DNA of 64,000 nucleotides from Symbiodinium natans (taxonomy: Eukaryota > Sar > Dinophyceae > Suessiales > Symbiodiniaceae). Below are positions 51,917 through 61,119 of this stretch, in pieces. Within the stretch, counting starts at the first letter, position 1; every line of letters starts with the position of its first letter. The position numbers and the translations under genes were made by a program. Location: assembly GCA_905221605.1 (NCBI GenBank), contig CAJNDS010002786.1, forward strand, positions 188,001 through 252,000, written 5' to 3'. The notes beneath the pieces are model-generated. The model saw only the letters and a program-made list of their open reading frames with translations. It was not told the DNA's origin and ran no database searches.

Positions 51917-52236
51917 TCAAGCCGGTTTTCTTCACATCCCGGAAACCCAATGGTAGCCACACTTGATGATCCTAAACCTTAGCCGCAGTCCGCGCACATG
52001 CAGACGGACAGAGAGGGCAAACACTGAGCCGAGCGGCCAGGCTGAACTATGCTTCTGGGCACAGGAAATGGTCTATGAGCTCAAGCCGGTTTTCTTCACA
52101 TCCCGGAAACCTAATGGTAGCCACACTTGATGATCCTAAACCTTAGCCGCAGTCCGCGCACATGCAGACGGGGCAAACACTGAGCCGGGCGGCCAGGCTG
52201 AACTATGCTTCTGGGCACAGGAAATGGTCTATGAGA
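51917..52236 (+). repeat. Recent 164-bp tandem duplication
   Basis: TCAAGCCGGTTTTCTTCACA at 51917 recurs at 52081. The copies are almost identical through GAAATGGTCTATGAG, apart from an 8-bp deletion near CAGACGG and a few substitutions. Each copy ends in the same exon-like GGGCACAG|GAAATGGTCTATGAG. Confidence 0.9.
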
Positions 52237-53262
52237 CCAAGGCTGGTTGCTCAATTGTCAATTGGGGGTGCGAGGCTCTTGCAGGCTACCGTTACGAAGC
52301 TTCATAAACCTCTGTCGTGTTGGATAGCCGAGTGGCATCGAGCGGCACATGATTTGGGCCTCAAGAAGTTTGAATCACTACTGTCATCGGATTCTCCACG
52401 GCTGGTCATGACAGGTGAATGCAAGCCCGTCCCTGTGTCTCTCCTCATTCATGCCTTTTCATGTGGCCACTCCGCTCACAGGTGCTTGTTTCATACAGGC
52501 TTTGACAGATCCTCTGTAGCATGACATGGTTGATAGAGTACAGATTGACTCCCGCCCCTGCTCAGCCATAACACAGGCGATGACATGCAGTTGTGCCACG
52601 TTTGGTCCCACAAGCCGCCAGTGCCTTGCAGGCGGATTTGATGCGCCACTTGTACCTGATCGTCCAGCTCCTAGGCATGCGCCAGCTGCATCTTGCAGCT
52701 GCACCACCAACTCTTCCTGGCTGCGCAGCGTAGATCTCAAATCCCTTAGTTGAAAAGAACGATTAGTTGTTGTGAATGGATCTGCAACCATGGCAACTTC
52801 AAGCGAGAGGACCTCCTTTCTTGTGCCGCTTGCTTTTGTGAAGCCTACCGCCAGACTGGCATAGAGCGCAGACATGATCTGTTGAAGCGAGGATCAACAG
52901 CATGTTTGCCAACTCAACCACCTGGCGATCAAAAGAGGAGGAGCAGAAGGGCCGCGCGGCAATCCATGCAAGCCAGGTGAACCGTATCTTGGCACATCAT
53001 CACATAGTATCAGCTATCTCTTGCTGCGTGGGACTGTTCTGGGCACGCGGACTTGGGCGGGAGCTCCTGTGCCAGAGGCTACAGCGCCGCAAATGCGCGA
53101 GCATTTGCATCGGCCACTGCGAGCCAAGAAGACCTAGAAGCTGAGCGCCAAAGTTCCTTGAAGCGAAAGCAACAAAACGAACAAGAAGTGGCGGCTCTCC
53201 TTGAAGAGGCTCGAGAGGGAGTTGAAAGTCCTTTAGGTAGCACATCCCCAGTCCTGCCATAG
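52222..53262 (+). CDS. Multi-exon gene ending in a coiled coil
   Basis: 52222 on reads EMVYETKAGCSIVNWGCEAL; 52330-52524 reads AEWHRAAHDLGLKKFESLLS; 52584-52730 reads ALQADLMRHLYLIVQLLGMR; about 52905-52976 reads SKEEEQKGRAAIHASQ before CAG|GTGAACC; 53060-53262 reads ASQEDLEAERQSSLKRKQQN, then EQEVAALLEEAREG, ending at TAG. The last segment is a clear coiled coil. A 138-codon minus frame (52875-52459) overlaps the middle and could be a separate gene. Joints not all solved. Confidence 0.45.
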
Positions 53263-53589
53263 ACCATGGAGTAAGTTAACAGTAGCCCTAAACCCTGAAC
53301 CCATCATCGCCACCGATTGATTCAACATAAGAACATGAAACACATGATGCGACCTCCACTTGCCAGGCTCAGACTGCCAAAGGCGCATCTCTCACGCTGC
53401 GCGTGCAGGCTGTCGAGTGACTGCCACAAAAAAGAGCTACTAGTATTGTTTATTAAAAACAGTAAAATATTTCTAACAGTCAGAACAATTTCAAGAACAA
53501 TGACGATGTGAGTTTCCTAAATCTCAATAACCATATGAAAACTAGAAATAATCATAGGAATCATATAAAAAGCGCTGCAACACAACATG

Positions 53590-53668
53590 GCGGTTTAGGG
53601 TTTAGAGTTTAGGGCTTTAGGGCTGTAGGGCTTTAGGGCTTTAGGGCTTCAGGGCTTTAGGGCTTTAG
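53590..53668 (+). repeat. Homogenised TTTAGGGC array
   Basis: Seven copies of an 8-nt variant GGGCTTTA, next to two normal units. Confidence 0.9.
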
Positions 53669-53773
53669 GCGACATTCAATGCAGCCAGTGTTGGAAGATG
53701 TTTGAGGCACGCAGGGGTGCGCGACATGCGATCTGGCCCGCCATGAGCACATCTGAGCACAGTTCTCGCTATG

Positions 53774-53822
53774 GTTTAGGGTTTTAGGGTTTAGGGTTTA
53801 GGGTTTAGGGTTTAGGGTTTAG
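53774..53822 (+). repeat. TTTAGGG array ending at an exon
   Basis: Seven units, one TTTTAGGG. The last TTTAG (to 53822) is the likely 3' splice site of the next exon. Confidence 0.9.
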
Positions 53823-54072
53823 GGTACCTGAGGCCACAAAGGACAAAGGCGATAAAGGCAAGGACAAGAAGCTTCCTGGCTTTGTGGCCGTGAAGAAGGC
53901 CAAGCCCGCGCCACCTGCAACCGAGAGTCCCGCTGCTGCTCCAGCAGCCAGCACTGAGGCAGAGCCAGCCGAAGGCAAGGAAGGGTCAACAGAGTCAACA
54001 GGTCTTGGGCTAGGTTACAGCTCCAGCTCAGACGAAGGGGAGGAAGAGGGGGAGGAAGGGGCTGCAGAGTGA
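53823..54072 (+). CDS. C-terminal exon of a nuclear-type acidic protein
   Basis: Opens directly after TTTAG with EATKDKGDKGKDKKLPGFVA, continues with an Ala/Pro/Glu-rich linker and ends GLGLGYSSSSDEGEEEGEEG before TGA. The Lys-rich start, disordered linker and Ser/acidic tail with a GLGxYSSSSDE step are common in spliceosome or proteasome-associated factors; a FAM192A/NIP30-like tail is one possibility, not shown. The upstream exon is not found: the frame before the array (…SRY, 53730-53773) has the wrong phase or a stop. Confidence 0.6.
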
Positions 54073-54221
54073 GGAGATGGTTTAACGTTTCACTTGTTTG
54101 GTACGGAACGGCCAAAGCGCGCCCGACAGCGGAACGAAAAAGGCCGTAAAGCTCTGATCTATAGCAACAACACAACTGCGGCGGGGACTCTTTTGCCCGA
54201 CCGCGAAAATCAGCAGCTCCT

Positions 54222-54446
54222 TTGGCAGACCTGCGCATGTATATACGCCCTGACCCGAGTAAGGCACGACATTTTGCAGCTGCAGCCTTCAGTCTCCAGG
54301 AGAACCGGGAGACTGATGGTGCGTGTCGGCATGAGTTTACATTCCTTGGGGACGAAATGGACCCTAAAAGGATATATAGTAGTATGGGGTATATGACCCC
54401 AATTTTAGGGTTCATTTGGTCCACGAGGTTGAGCTTGTCTTCGTAG
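54222..54446 (+). CDS. Candidate exon, unknown protein
   Basis: Reads RMYIRPDPSKARHFAAAAFS, then CRHEFTFLGDEMDPK at a small palindrome (GGACCCTAAAAGGATATATA...CCAATTTTAGGG, 54359-54422) that may be an intron element. Confidence 0.4.
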   Translation: MADLRMYIRPDPSKARHFAAAAFSLQENRETDGACRHEFTFLGDEMDPKRIYSSMGYMTPILGFIWSTRLSLSS

Positions 54447-54697
54447 CGAGATGCGGCGCAATGTGCTGAGCACAGCTCAGCATGTGCTGAGATATCAGGT
54501 GCCCGTGTTTGTGTCGTGCCGAACTTGGATCTGTTGGGGGTTGTTCCAAATCATGTCCGCTCAAAGATAGCTGTCACAGTAGTGAGACCCTTATTTGGAA
54601 CGCTCCCAGTTGTTCTGTCCGTGCTGCACGACGAATGTGCACACACTTGCACCACGTCCCTAGAGCTGGTCGCAAGCCAAGGCTGGTGGTCTTGCAG

Positions 54698-54843
54698 CTG
54701 CTCCTGCCCTAGAGATAGTTGCTGGAGGGATTGTGCCCTAAACCCTAAACCCTACATTGCAGCGCATCAAAGTGCAGGTGATGGATGCCCTCCTTCGTCA
54801 CGAGTCGAACTTCCAGGGAACCGGTGAGAACGATGCATCACAG
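54698..54843 (+). CDS. Exon pair across a 30-nt CCCTAAA intron, unknown protein
   Basis: After TGGTCTTGCAG, 54698-54732 reads APALEIVAGGI. The 30-nt GTGCCCTAAACCC...CATTGCAG is removed in phase 0. 54763-54843 reads RIKVQVMDALLRHESNFQGT, then GENDASQ before CAG|GTGCGG. All boundaries match consensus. A frame upstream (VVPNHVRSKIAVTVVRPLFG) may belong to the same gene. Confidence 0.55.
54733..54762 (+). other. Candidate 30-nt intron containing CCCTAAA
   Basis: Two CCCTAAA units plus CCCTACATTGCAG; donor GTGCCC, acceptor TTGCAG; phase 0. Confidence 0.5.
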
Positions 54844-54908
54844 GTGCGGTTCAGGATTTAGGGAAGGGTCGGGGATATGAGAGCACGTGTGGAGGTGTCA
54901 GGAGTGCC

Positions 54909-55411
54909 ATGGAGTATCGTGGGGTGCTCGAGCAGTTCGGGTGTCAGGTGACGCTGCATTACTCAGGGAAGGCCGGCCAATGGTTCATTATAACTGTACT
55001 TGTGACCCACTTAAGCCCCTTAAGCCTGAAGTGCCCTAACATGGTCATAAGTACAGTTATAAGATCAGTCATACTTTGTGCTGTGCTTGTGAGATCTCGT
55101 GGTTTGGGTCTGCGGCGACTTTTGTTGCCTTCAGGCTGAGGGCCCCACCGCGATGCAAGGTCCCTAGACTTGCGCTGAATGGATCCAGGCTTTCACAAGC
55201 AGGAAGTCTCGGCAACCAGGTTGCCTGCCGCAGCATGGGTAGCACAAGCAAGCTTAGAGGGTAAAGCTTTTTCCCACCTTGGGCAAGCTGCAGCAGCAAG
55301 CTTGAAGAACCTCGCAGAATGTCAATCGTTGATGTGCACCCTGTACCAAGAAACCTCCCAACAAGCAAAGACCCAGAAAGTCCGTAGCAAGGCCAACCCA
55401 TGTATGCAGGT
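54909..55411 (+). CDS. Candidate exons of the following gene
   Basis: 54909-54947 reads MEYRGVLEQFGCQ before CAG|GTGACG. A family E fragment (54983-55075) follows. 55180-55411 reads SLKNLAECQSLMCTLYQETS, then QQAKTQKVRSKANPCMQ before CAG|GTGCAG. A 170-codon minus frame (55581-55069) overlaps; the plus reading has the better splice site. Confidence 0.4.
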
Positions 55412-55589
55412 GCAGCAACCCCCAGCCACGTCGGCTGCCGGGCAGACCTAACCCATCCAAGAGCCACGTTTCGCGACACGCACAAGCCCCAAAAAGTGCA
55501 CGCGAGGGAGCACGAAATCGGGAGCACGATTTCCCGCATGGAATGCGCACGGGACTCGCATCTGCCGACGCCACCAACCATGCTGTGTG

Positions 55590-55633
55590 CTTAGGGTTTA
55601 GGGTTTAGGGTTTAGGGTTTAGGGTTTAGGGTG
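55590..55633 (+). repeat. TTTAGGG array between two open frames
   Basis: Six units. The frame after the last TTTAG reads VLSDVCGLSGAHVTETQRGS; the frame before ends at GTGTGCTTAGGG (possible GC donor). Phase agreement depends on which left frame is used. Confidence 0.85.
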
Positions 55634-56224
55634 CTGTCCGACGTCTGCGGGCTCTCTGGAGCGCATGTCACTGAAACACAGAGGGGGTCGAGGACTTTGG
55701 CGTCTCTTGTGCGTGCGCGCGCGCACGCGCGCGCGTGGGGAGAGGCTATATGAATCTCCTGTACTCCCAGGGTCAGACAAAAACTGTTTTGGGGAAGAGG
55801 GGAAGACCCCAATATACCCTAATACATCAAGACACTATAACACCATCACCCCCTGCCGTAAATGCGGACATGCCCGAAGCGACCACACGCCCATGTGGCT
55901 ATGAGCATCTTGATTCTGTCAGTTGGCGCTTGTGTGGCGAACCCTGACCACGAAGTGCCTGACAATTTGGGTTTAGGGAGGGTTCTACAGACAGCCTATG
56001 ACTGACTTTCGCCGAGTCACACTGAGTCAAGGTTTGGGCTGGATCCCGGTGGCTTCGAGAAGGCTTTGCTGGCTTCGATGCGGGCATTTCCCAAAATGGG
56101 GGTGGGGGGGGGTATCCCTTTCAAAGACCCCAACTACAATAGAATCCCCTTGAAGGACCGAAGGACCCCCAAAAAGAGAACCGCTAATTTCGGAAACTCC
56201 CATGTGCTTGGTGACTTCCACCAG

Positions 56225-56392
56225 GCGTCTGAGAGCTTACTTCTGGTTGCGCCAGAGTTCCGACCCCATTTATCGTTACGACGTTGATCCGAAGGTGCCA
56301 AAGAAACCGGACAGCTCGCACTTAGGTATACTTCGTTGCGATCACTGGTTCTGGATTACTTCACTTCCATCCGATGCTCGATTGCAGCATGG
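56225..56392 (+). CDS. Exon with a strong donor, unknown protein
   Basis: After TGACTTCCACCAG the frame reads YRYDVDPKVPKKPDSSHLGI, then CDHWFWITSLPSDARLQH, ending CATGG|GTAAGAC, a near-consensus donor. The intron upstream holds an F1 element (56086-56205), and the frame before that (GSRWLREGFAGFDAGISQN) may be the previous exon. Confidence 0.5.
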
Positions 56393-56411
56393 GTAAGACA
56401 TGCTCGGCTTA

Positions 56412-56485
56412 CTGGTTCTTAGCAGGGATGAAGGAATTCGGCACCCCATCCCCCCCCTAAACCCTAAACCTCCCTCCTCAGAACC
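56412..56485. repeat. Family B element with CCCTAAA core
   Basis: CTGGTTCTTAGCAGGGATGA left, CTCCCTCCTCAGAACCAG right; the middle is replaced by CCCTAAACCCTAAACC. Confidence 0.85.
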
Positions 56486-56511
56486 AGGGGGTCAGAGTCC
56501 AAGTGCAGAAC

Positions 56512-56750
56512 AACCCTAAACCCTAAACCCTAAACCTAAAACCCAAAACCCTAAACCCTAAACCCTAAACCCTAAACCCTAGACTCAGAGACAGCGCCGA
56601 GTAAACCCTAAACCCGAATTGAGGCCGAGGCTTGCCAGAGGACCACGTCATCTTTTCTTTTGACAAGCTTCGGGCTCAGGCTGTTTGCCCTTGGTTTGGG
56701 GTCTAGGGTCTAGGGGGTTTAGGGTTTAGGGGGTTTCGGGTTTAGGGTTT
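56512..56750. repeat. Opposed telomere-like tracts
   Basis: CCCTAAA 56512-56610; TTTAGGG with CTAGGG and GGGGTTT variants 56700-56750. Confidence 0.85.
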
Positions 56751-56979
56751 AGTTGACTCCAGAATCCTCGCTCTTTGACTCTCTGATGCTATTTTGAAGC
56801 CATGTGGTCGAGGTCAATGAACTGCGGTGAGGGAGATCGGAAGTCGATTGCCTGGCTTTAGCTCCGTCCATCACATGCGAGAAGTGCGTTTGCGCGTACG
56901 GGTGTGTGTGTGTGTGTGTGTGCGTATGCGTGCACAAGCCCTTAGTGCCATGCAATGATTTTTCACATTCTTCACGCAG

Positions 56980-57328
56980 GCGTTTCCCCAAGCACACGGC
57001 TAGCCGCATGCTCCCAGGTTTATGGAACAGATCGGCCTGTCGATTGGCACCTTGCCCAATTTCAGCATATGGGTTCTCTAAATTGTGCTCCCTTGTAGGG
57101 TGCCCTACATAAGAGGGGCCGCCTTATAATAAGGACCCCGAAATTGACCATCGTTTAGAGTTTAGAGAAGTGACCTTATTCGCAGTTCCCTGCCTGAAAA
57201 ATGCTTCCCTCAAAAGCCGGGGCCTCACGCCAAATGTTGGAGGTGTGCCGGCCGCCCGACGTGAGGCTCATCTTCTCATCACAGGCGAAAGGCGCGCAAT
57301 TGCATCAAAGATCAGATCTTTTGCATGA
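56980..57328 (+). CDS. Two-exon gene end split by a family F2 element
   Basis: Exon 56980-57072, after the strong acceptor TTTTTCACATTCTTCACGCAG, reads AACSQVYGTDRPVDWHLAQF and QHM, ending ATGG at the first base of the F2 element. Exon 57171-57328 resumes in phase 1: VTLFAVPCLKNASLKSRGLT, then ARREAHLLITGERRAIASKI, ending with TGA. Fifty-two codons stay open in exactly the required frame. Product unknown. Confidence 0.6.
57073..57170 (+). repeat. Family F2 element as a 98-nt intron
   Basis: GTTCTCTAAATTGTGC to GTTTAGAGTTTAGAGAAG, inverted ends, phase 1. Core GGGCCGCCTTATAATAAGG. Confidence 0.7.
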
Positions 57329-57358
57329 CCCTGCGTTGGATGTGACGCGCATCGGTGG

Positions 57359-57700
57359 TTGAGGCCTGAGCTCCTTGAGCTGTTCTTGGAATTGGCCTGG
57401 TGCACATCTCAGGGTCCAACGAAAGAGACTTGTTGCTTTACAGTTACTAACAGTTCATTCCTGGCACTATCCGGTATGGCTGGAGGATGCCGGAAGGTCA
57501 ACAGCTTCAACCGAATACGTGCCCACATTGAGCCTGATAGGGCGGCTGGCAAAGTGAAACCGCAAAAACATCCCCAAAGCAGGACCACCAGTGTCAGCAG
57601 AAGTCGGTTCCCTACGCGAGCAGCAGCAACAGCAAACAGCCACAGACAGAGGTACTCACAGACAACCAATACGGGAACACGACTACATCTAATCATCTAA
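57359..57700 (+). CDS. Candidate exon, unknown protein
   Basis: Two overlapping plus frames: 113 codons, and 60 codons reading KRLVALQLLTVHSWHYPVWL. No splice evidence decides. Confidence 0.25.
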   Translation: MRPELLELFLELAWCTSQGPTKETCCFTVTNSSFLALSGMAGGCRKVNSFNRIRAHIEPDRAAGKVKPQKHPQSRTTSVSRSRFPTRAAATANSHRQRYSQTTNTGTRLHLII

Positions 57701-57954
57701 TCTACGTCACATAGACATGCACACGCAAGCACACATGCAGGCACAAACAAACATCAAGCAATAAGAGTACAAAATGAGGACAGCAATCAAGCCACTCACA
57801 AAAATCAACACATAACAAGACACCCCAAAACAGCACAATGAAAAGTCCTGAGTGTGTGCATGCTCTGGGGGTTCGGCCACATGTGCCGCGGCCTCGGAAA
57901 GCAACGGGAGCGCTGTGCACTGCCAGCAGAGAGCGCGTGCCAAAACAGCACAAT

Positions 57955-57984
57955 AGCAGTAGCGGTGGCGGTGGCGGCGGCAGC

Positions 57985-58030
<46 letters not shown>

Positions 58031-58200
58031 CGAGAGCAGGAGCAAGAACAGGAGCAGGAGTAGGAGCAGGAGCAGGAGCACGAGCAGGAGCAGGAGCACG
58101 AGCAGGAGCAGGAGCAGGAGTGAGAGCAGTAGCAAGGGCAAGAGCGAGAGCAAGCGCAACAGCATTAGCAGTAGCAACAGCAATAGCAATAGCAATAACA
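57955..58200. repeat. AGC and GGAGCA trinucleotide/hexanucleotide repeat
   Basis: (GGCGGT)n, then (AGC)n about 15 units, then (GGAGCA/CGAGCA)n. It gives Ser, Gln or Ala-Gly runs on plus and Leu/Ala runs on minus (181 and 164 codons); these long frames are artefacts. Confidence 0.95.
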
Positions 58201-58552
58201 TGGGTTCGAGGGCAGCAGCGGCAGCAGTATCCTGTGGCTGCTTTCACCGTAGTAACAGGTTGTCAGACCAGACGTCCCAATGGTCCCACCGGTCACATCC
58301 GGTGAATTGAGGTTGAAGGCCAGGTTTTAGGCCGCAGGTTTTGCTTGAAAGAAATGGCGTGGTGGTGGTAGGGGAGCCAAGCCAAGCCTGCAGCACACAA
58401 AGGCGTTGAAACCACACTTCATGTCATGTTCGCTTCTTGCTCCTCAGCCAGAAGAGTAAGATATCAGTTTGACGATTATGATTACTATTGTTATTCTACA
58501 ATCATAAATACCAGTAAGTCAGTGAGTTTTCTATAGATTTCTGTGGTGGCAG

Positions 58553-58883
58553 TACTTCGACCAGTTGGAGGCTCTGGGCCTTTCGGATCTTGAAGGCATG
58601 TATTTTCACTTTGTTCGATTTCCTGTGCAACTCGCACACGCACCAACCACAAGTGTATCAGAACTTTCAAATGACCTTGGAATATCTTGGAAATGGAATT
58701 CATTCTCTTTTTAAATGACACCAGCAGCAGCAGGTCGTGATAACAGTTTCAAGCGAGAGAATAACCCCACTTGTAACTACCCATGAACCTCCAAGTGCTG
58801 TTCCCTTTGAATTCGTGGATGTTGCGGGCCTGATCCCCAGATACTTGCCGTCCCCCACCCTTGCTGCTCTGGATCCTCCCTAG
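58553..58883 (+). CDS. Exons including a G3-like FVDVAGL segment
   Basis: 58553-58598 (after GTGGTGGCAG) reads YFDQLEALGLSDLEG. A family D right end at 58762-58795 (CTACCCATGAACCTCCAAG) provides an acceptor; the frame after it reads AVPFEFVDVAGLIPRYLPSP, then TLAALDPP and TAG. EFVDVAGLI matches the DxxG (G3) strand of Obg/YchF-type GTPases. P-loop and other G motifs are not seen nearby, so this is a hint only. Confidence 0.35.
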
Positions 58884-59200
58884 AAGTCACTTTCGAGAGT
58901 GTTGGGCATGCTTCCCCAAACAAGTCCTCAAACGGGCAAACATTGGAGGAGCCGTCCGGCCATAAAACCCGCAAGGTTTCGCGACGTGGTGTTTAGGTTT
59001 TTGTTTCGACGCTACAACAAAAAGTTTTTTTAACATAAAAAACCCTAAACCCTAAACCCCAAACCCTAAAAACCCGCAAGGTTTCGCGACGTGGTGTTCC
59101 TCTGGAAGATGCTGATCCTGCCGAGCGGAAGTGGACCCCCAGAGGGCACCTGGCGGGTGCGCGCACCCAGGGTTACCAGGGGGGTAGGATGTTCGAGGGC
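58884..59200 (+). CDS. Candidate exons flanking a duplication-type intron
   Basis: Before the first repeat copy the frame reads KSSNGQTLEEPSGHKTRK; after the second copy it reads VSRRGVPLEDADPAERKWTP, RGHLA, before GCG|GGTGCG. A second frame (RFRDVVFLWKMLILPSGSG) is also open. Both are restored by removing one repeat period. Confidence 0.35.
58965..59098 (+). repeat. Direct repeat of about 28 bp flanking CCCTAAA units
   Basis: AACCCGCAAGGTTTCGCGAC (plus GTGGTGTT) at 58965-58993 and again at 59068-59097, period 103. Between them is a T-rich, A-rich filler and CCCTAAA units. Each copy contains AAG|GTTT, so the segment from the first GT to the second AAG is a ready-made GT-AG intron. Confidence 0.85.
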
Positions 59201-59208
59201 TCAGGGGC

Positions 59209-59316
59209 TGGGATGTTCTCCTTTTTGAGACCTACGGAGCTCCTTAATAAGGGGTTAGAGTAGGGGGGATGGGATCCCGATGATAAGGACTGCGAGTCTA
59301 AGGAGGAACGTCCCAA
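59209..59316. repeat. Family C palindromic element
   Basis: GGGATGTTCTCCTTTTTGAG left, CTAAGGAGGAACGTCCC right. CCCTAAA units follow at 59336-59375 and 59490-59560. Confidence 0.8.
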
Positions 59317-59571
59317 GTTCAAGGCAGTTTCTTGCCCTAAACCCTAAACCCTAAACCCTAAACCCTAAACCCTATGTTATTGGGGTATTAAGTAACAGCC
59401 TGTTTCGAAGGCGACCGACTCCATCCTGCAATGGTCCTGGCGCAAGGCTGGAGCGCTCACGATGGAACTCTGAGCCCTGAACCCCAGAATCCTAAACCCT
59501 AACCCTAAACCCTAATCCCTAATTCCTAAACCCCAAACCCCAAACCCTAAACCCCGACCCTCAATCATTGC

Positions 59572-59675
59572 ATGCCCGGAATGGAAGCGGAGGATCACTT
59601 CGTGGTGCGCGCGTTCAACATGGAATTGGTGCCTGAGGAGGCTGGCAGGGGCGAACGCGCGAGGATTTCTTGGAG
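59572..59675 (+). CDS. Candidate first exon ending at a family E element
   Basis: MPGMEAEDHFVVRAFNMELV, then PEEAGRGERARISWR, ending TGGAG|GTTCATGG in phase 2 at the left end of the family E copy 59671-59818, which itself contains TTTAGGG units. ATG at 59572 or 59581. Confidence 0.45.
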
Positions 59676-59818
59676 GTTCATGGTACTTAATACCCCAATA
59701 ATAATATAGGTTTTAGGGTTAGGGTATAGGGTTTAGGGTTTAGGGTACCTATAACCCATTTGTAACTGTACTTATAACCCACTTATAAGCCCCTTTAAGG
59801 GCCCTAATGTGATTACAA
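59671..59818. repeat. Family E element with TTTAGGG insertion
   Basis: CTTGGAGGTTCATGGTACTT left; internal TTTTAGGGTTAGGG tract at 59709-59745; AACCCACTTATAAGCCCC right part. The terminal inverted copy is missing. Confidence 0.8.
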
Positions 59819-60115
59819 TGATTGCTCCTTGCTAGCCCGGTGGTACCCTTTACACTTCTTTTGGGTTCTGGGTTCCCTTACAAAAGCAACCAACCCCAAA
59901 AAGGGTGCCCTTATTGCAATATGGCTACTGGATGTTACTGGGCTACCATGGTTCGGAAGGGGAGGATCCAGAAGAGAGGCTGACTTGCACGTCTTAAAGG
60001 AATAGAGCGGGTCCGAATACATCTTCAGCTGCGCGAGGGCAAGAAAGGCATCGGCGAGGTGGTGCAGGGCTAAGAGAAGAGAGGGAAGGGACGGGGCCTG
60101 TAAGATGATGCTTCC

Positions 60116-60570
60116 ATGGCTGAGATGTCTGCTGAGATCAAGAAACCCTTCGACTGGCTCTTCGGCAAGTACAAATCTCGCAGCAAGGACTTCCCCCAGA
60201 GACTCCTCGCCGCTCCGTGCCGCTTGCGGCAGTTCCGAATCCCCCCCGCAGGCAGTCAGCGCTGCTAGCGCCAGCGTCCTTGCGGGCTCCGAGATCCACA
60301 CAGAGGAGCTGCCGAAGATCTGAGAGATTTTGGTCGCGAGGTGTCATGTCTCATACGGATGCTCAGGATGACGTGCTCTTCCTCGAGCACATGCCAAACT
60401 TCAATGAGCTTGCGACTCAGGGTCAGGAGCAGCAAGAAAACTGTTGCTTAAACTTTGAGAGCGCATCCAGGACGCTGAAACCTGGCGATAGCGAGCTGCT
60501 CCTCACGTGCGCACTGTAGTCAGAGCTGCAAGCTGAGATGATGGACTTGAGCGGCTTGAACCTGTAGGTA
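60116..60570 (+). CDS. Small gene, internal structure unresolved
   Basis: ATG at 60116 (context GCTTCCATGG) starts MAEMSAEIKKPFDWLFGKYK, then SRSKDFPQRLLAA. Downstream the same strand carries DDVLFLEHMPNFNELATQ and SASRTLKPGDSELLLTCAL (TAG 60517-60519), a helix AAEDLRDFGREV in another frame, and SELQAEMMDLSGLNL ending at TAG near 60568. A 35-nt GTGCCG...CCCCCCGCAG segment and a 26-nt GTGTCATG...GCTCAG segment could reconcile the frames. A 162-codon minus frame (60301-59813) overlaps the start; the plus reading is preferred. Confidence 0.4.
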
Positions 60571-60599
60571 CCTCACCGCTCCCTACATTCGGGTGCCGC

Positions 60600-61015
60600 T
60601 GCTTCTGGGGTTCTTTGCCGACCGTGAACGTGTTTCACTGCTGCGAGAGCCGCTGCTGCAGGCAAGGGTTTGCAGGTAACCAAAGCATTGAATCGCCGCA
60701 GTCGGCCTTGTTTGCGCCTGCGACTTGGATGTTGGTGCATGAGGGGGGGGGGGGGGGCAAGCCTCAAACGGACAAAGAGCTGTGGCTGGCCTTAGCTGGA
60801 CACTGTGAGTCGCCCTGGACGAACGATTGCGAATGAATGTCGAGCCAGAACGCCAAGAGCAGGGAGCGAAGGAACTGAGTTAGACGACGAGGTTTGCGCA
60901 GCACGACTTGGGTGAGGGCTGGGAGGTGAGGGGTGTGGGGTAGACGGGCTGGCAGTTCCTCACCGAGGACACGCAGCCCTGTTCATGCGAGTTGTTCATT
61001 GCTTTTCATCAGCGA
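60600..61015. other. No supported gene
   Basis: Short overlapping frames; a G-run at 60745-60758. No splice-bounded exon. Confidence 0.35.
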
Positions 61016-61016
61016 A

Positions 61017-61112
61017 CCCTAAACCCTAAACCCTAAACCCTAAACCCTAAACCCTAAACCCTAAACCCTAAACCCCTAAACCCCTAAACCCCTAAACCCC
61101 TAAACCCTAATC
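61017..61112. repeat. CCCTAAA array with a CCCCTAAA block
   Basis: Eight normal units followed by four 8-nt CCCCTAAA units, then normal. Confidence 0.95.
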
Positions 61113-61119
61113 GCAAGCT

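Noticed and set aside
51905-51922. A second spliced-leader relic (GCATTTTTTCTCAAGCC)
   Set aside because: Several mismatches in a low-complexity T-run and no clear downstream start codon.
55069-55581. 170-codon minus-strand ORF
   Set aside because: Length is within chance for the window, it is antisense to a plus exon with a CAG|GTGCAG donor, and it has no motif.
57702-58247. Minus-strand Leu- and Ala-rich ORFs of 181 and 164 codons
   Set aside because: Produced by the AGC/GGAGCA repeat; several frames are open at once, which is expected of such repeats.
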